Part shown: positions 6,612-8,055 of the stretch, in pieces
How the letters are laid out: each line of letters starts with the position of its first letter
How positions within the stretch are numbered: the first letter of the stretch is position 1
From: Syntrophomonadaceae bacterium
Lineage (GTDB): Bacteria > Bacillota > Syntrophomonadia > Syntrophomonadales > Syntrophomonadaceae
Assembly (NCBI GenBank): GCA_030526885.1
Contig: JAUNBV010000059.1
Span: 2,683-10,737 of the forward strand
DNA: 8,055 nt
Direction of reading: 5' to 3'
Position numbers and translations under genes: made by a program
The notes under the pieces: model-generated
The model's input: only the letters and a program-made list of their open reading frames with translations
Told to the model about the DNA's origin: nothing
The model's database searches: none

Positions 6612-8015
6612 TTAACTCAGCGCCGGCAGGGCGGCGATGACGCCCACCAGCTCGTCGGCGTCGCCGGGGAGCAGGGTGCGCACGCTGAGCAGCAGGGCGT
6701 CCTCCTGGCGGCGGGCGACGACGGCGGGGCGGCTGTCGCGCAGTTCACTGCTGATGCGGTCGAGGCTGACGCCGTTAAAACGCAGTTCAACCCCCCAGGC
6801 CGGCATCTGGTCGGTGGGGTAGGAACCGCCGCCCACCATATCGGTGGTGGCGATGACATCCACGGAGGCCACGGCGCGGTAGCCGGAAAGGGCTTTCTTT
6901 AGCTTGCGGGCCAGGTCGCGGGCGTCTTCTTTCAAGTTCTCCGGGGTGCGGGACAGCATATGGGCCACGGGGATATTTTGCTCCGGGTGGCCCAGCAGAT
7001 ATTCGAGCAGGGTGCCTTCCAGCGCGGCCAGGGTGAGCTTATCCACCCGCAGGGCGCGCAGCAGCTGGTGCTGTTTCATGGCGTCGATGTATTCCCGGCG
7101 GCCCAGGATGATGCCGGCTTGCGGCCCGCCCAGGAGCTTGTCGCCGCTGAAGGTGACTATATCCGCACCGGTGGCTACGCATTCCGCCACCGTGGGCTCG
7201 GGGCCCAAGCTGGGCGCGGCCGGAGGGCGCATGACGCCGCTGCCCAGGTCCAGCATCACCGGCAGGCGCATTTCGCGGCCCAGCGCTACAAGCTGCTCCA
7301 TGCCCACTTCGGCCGTGAAGCCCACGATTCTGTAGTTGGAGGTATGGGCGGAAAACAGCAGGGCGGTTTCTTCGGTAACGGCGCGGCGGTAGTCGTCGGG
7401 GTGGGTTTTGTTGGTGCTGCCCACTTCTACCAGCCGAGCGCCGCTCTGTTTCATTACTTCGGGGATGCGGAAGGAGCCGCCGATTTCTATCAATTGCCCC
7501 CGCGATACGATAACCTCGCGGCCTTGCGCCATGGCGGTCAGGCCCAGCAGCACGGCGGCGGCATTGTTGTTGACCACCAGCGCGGATTCGGCGCCGGTGA
7601 GGCGTTGCAGCAGTTCCTCGGTGTGGGCATAGCGTGAGCCACGCGCGCCGCGGGCCAGGTCCAGCTCCAGGTTGCTGTAGCCGGCGGCAATCCGGTTCAC
7701 CCGGTCCAGCGCGCGGGGGCTTAAGGGCGCGCGCCCCAGGTTGGTGTGCAGCGGCACCCCGGTAGCGTTTATCACCCGCCGCAGGCTACCGGTACGGCTT
7801 TTCTCCAATATTTCCGGCAGGCGGGCCAAGATCATGTCCTTGAGCTCGTCGGAGCTGTATTTAGTCTTATCGGTTTTAAGCCCGACCCGAAGCTCCTCCA
7901 GCAGGCGGCGCAGCTCGGCTACCACGAATTCACGCCGGTACATGTTCAGCAGGGCCTGTACTGGCGCTGTCTGCAAAAGCTCGTCCACCGGAGGGATATT
8001 TCTCAAACTGCTCAT
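6612..8015 (-). CDS. selA: L-seryl-tRNA(Sec) selenium transferase SelA
   Basis: SelA is a PLP enzyme, decameric in bacteria, that converts seryl-tRNA-Sec to selenocysteinyl-tRNA-Sec with selenophosphate from SelD. The protein is 467 residues, normal for the family. Seen: the N-terminal tRNA-binding region starting LRNIPPVDELL; RRVINATGVPLHTNLGRAPLS (about 79-99); GSRYAHTEELL (126-136); LDLGSG (256-261); and FSGDKLLGGPQAGII, whose Lys293 is the PLP lysine (E. coli Lys295). Two in-frame ATGs open the frame: the one at 8021 is only 2 nt after GGAGG, the one at 8015 is 8 nt after it, so 8015 is the better start. The stop is 64 bp before selB, and the two form one transcription unit. Its promoter lies beyond the right edge or in the last 40 bases, where I see none. 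Confidence 0.97.
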   Translation of the reverse strand: MSSLRNIPPVDELLQTAPVQALLNMYRREFVVAELRRLLEELRVGLKTDKTKYSSDELKDMILARLPEILEKSRTGSLRRVINATGVPLHTNLGRAPLSPRALDRVNRIAAGYSNLELDLARGARGSRYAHTEELLQRLTGAESALVVNNNAAAVLLGLTAMAQGREVIVSRGQLIEIGGSFRIPEVMKQSGARLVEVGSTNKTHPDDYRRAVTEETALLFSAHTSNYRIVGFTAEVGMEQLVALGREMRLPVMLDLGSGVMRPPAAPSLGPEPTVAECVATGADIVTFSGDKLLGGPQAGIILGRREYIDAMKQHQLLRALRVDKLTLAALEGTLLEYLLGHPEQNIPVAHMLSRTPENLKEDARDLARKLKKALSGYRAVASVDVIATTDMVGGGSYPTDQMPAWGVELRFNGVSLDRISSELRDSRPAVVARRQEDALLLSVRTLLPGDADELVGVIAALPALS

Positions 8016-8023
8016 GGCCATTT

Positions 8024-8028
8024 CCTCC
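8024..8028 (-). promoter_or_regulatory. Ribosome binding site of selA
   Basis: GGAGG is 8 nt before the ATG at 8015 and only 2 nt before the ATG at 8021, so it favours the shorter protein by two residues. Confidence 0.8.
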
Positions 8029-8055
8029 CAACTTTTTCACGCACGATTCTTTACC

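Noticed and set aside
6960..7637. Plus-strand ORF of 225 codons within selA
   Set aside because: Antisense shadow of selA, rich in Gly, Gln and His as expected from reversed GC-rich codons.
1..8055. CRISPR arrays, insertion sequences, attachment sites, large repeats
   Set aside because: No spaced repeats, transposase-like proteins or long direct or inverted repeats were seen beyond the short hairpins listed.

Overview
The window is a bacterial chromosomal segment, GC-rich by eye, in which every supported gene reads on the minus strand. It carries all four parts of the bacterial selenocysteine (Sec) system: selA, selB, the tRNA-Sec gene selC, and most of selD. Strong AGGAGG-type ribosome binding sites, a SelB of about 637 residues with a long C-terminal extension, and a clostridial-type M18 aminopeptidase suggest a high-GC member of Bacillota (Clostridia-like). 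The taxonomy is inference only.

Layout in the direction of transcription (right to left). First comes a closely spaced run of selA (8015-6612), selB (6547-4634), a LivF-type branched-chain amino acid ABC transporter ATPase (4609-3905) and a CBS-CBS-ACT regulatory protein (3888-3220). Next is the tRNA-Sec gene selC (3150-3053), with its own likely promoter and a rho-independent terminator. A second operon then starts from a near-consensus sigma-A promoter (2905-2877): a CvpA-family membrane protein (2838-2143), an M18 aminopeptidase (2087-663), and selD (626 to the window edge).

How they work together. Seryl-tRNA-Sec (selC product, charged by SerRS) is converted to selenocysteinyl-tRNA by SelA, using selenophosphate made by SelD. 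SelB.GTP delivers it to the ribosome at UGA codons followed by a SECIS hairpin. selD itself is read here as a selenoprotein gene: its catalytic position is an in-frame TGA (569-567), followed by a compact hairpin (557-539) that fits a bacterial SECIS. The system therefore needs its own output to make its selenium donor.

The most notable points are the Sec-containing SelD, which standard gene callers would truncate or miss; the full Sec set split by unrelated genes; and a livF gene separated from any livHMG partners by selAB. I found no mobile element, CRISPR array or unknown multi-gene system. The many long plus-strand ORFs are shadows of the minus-strand genes.
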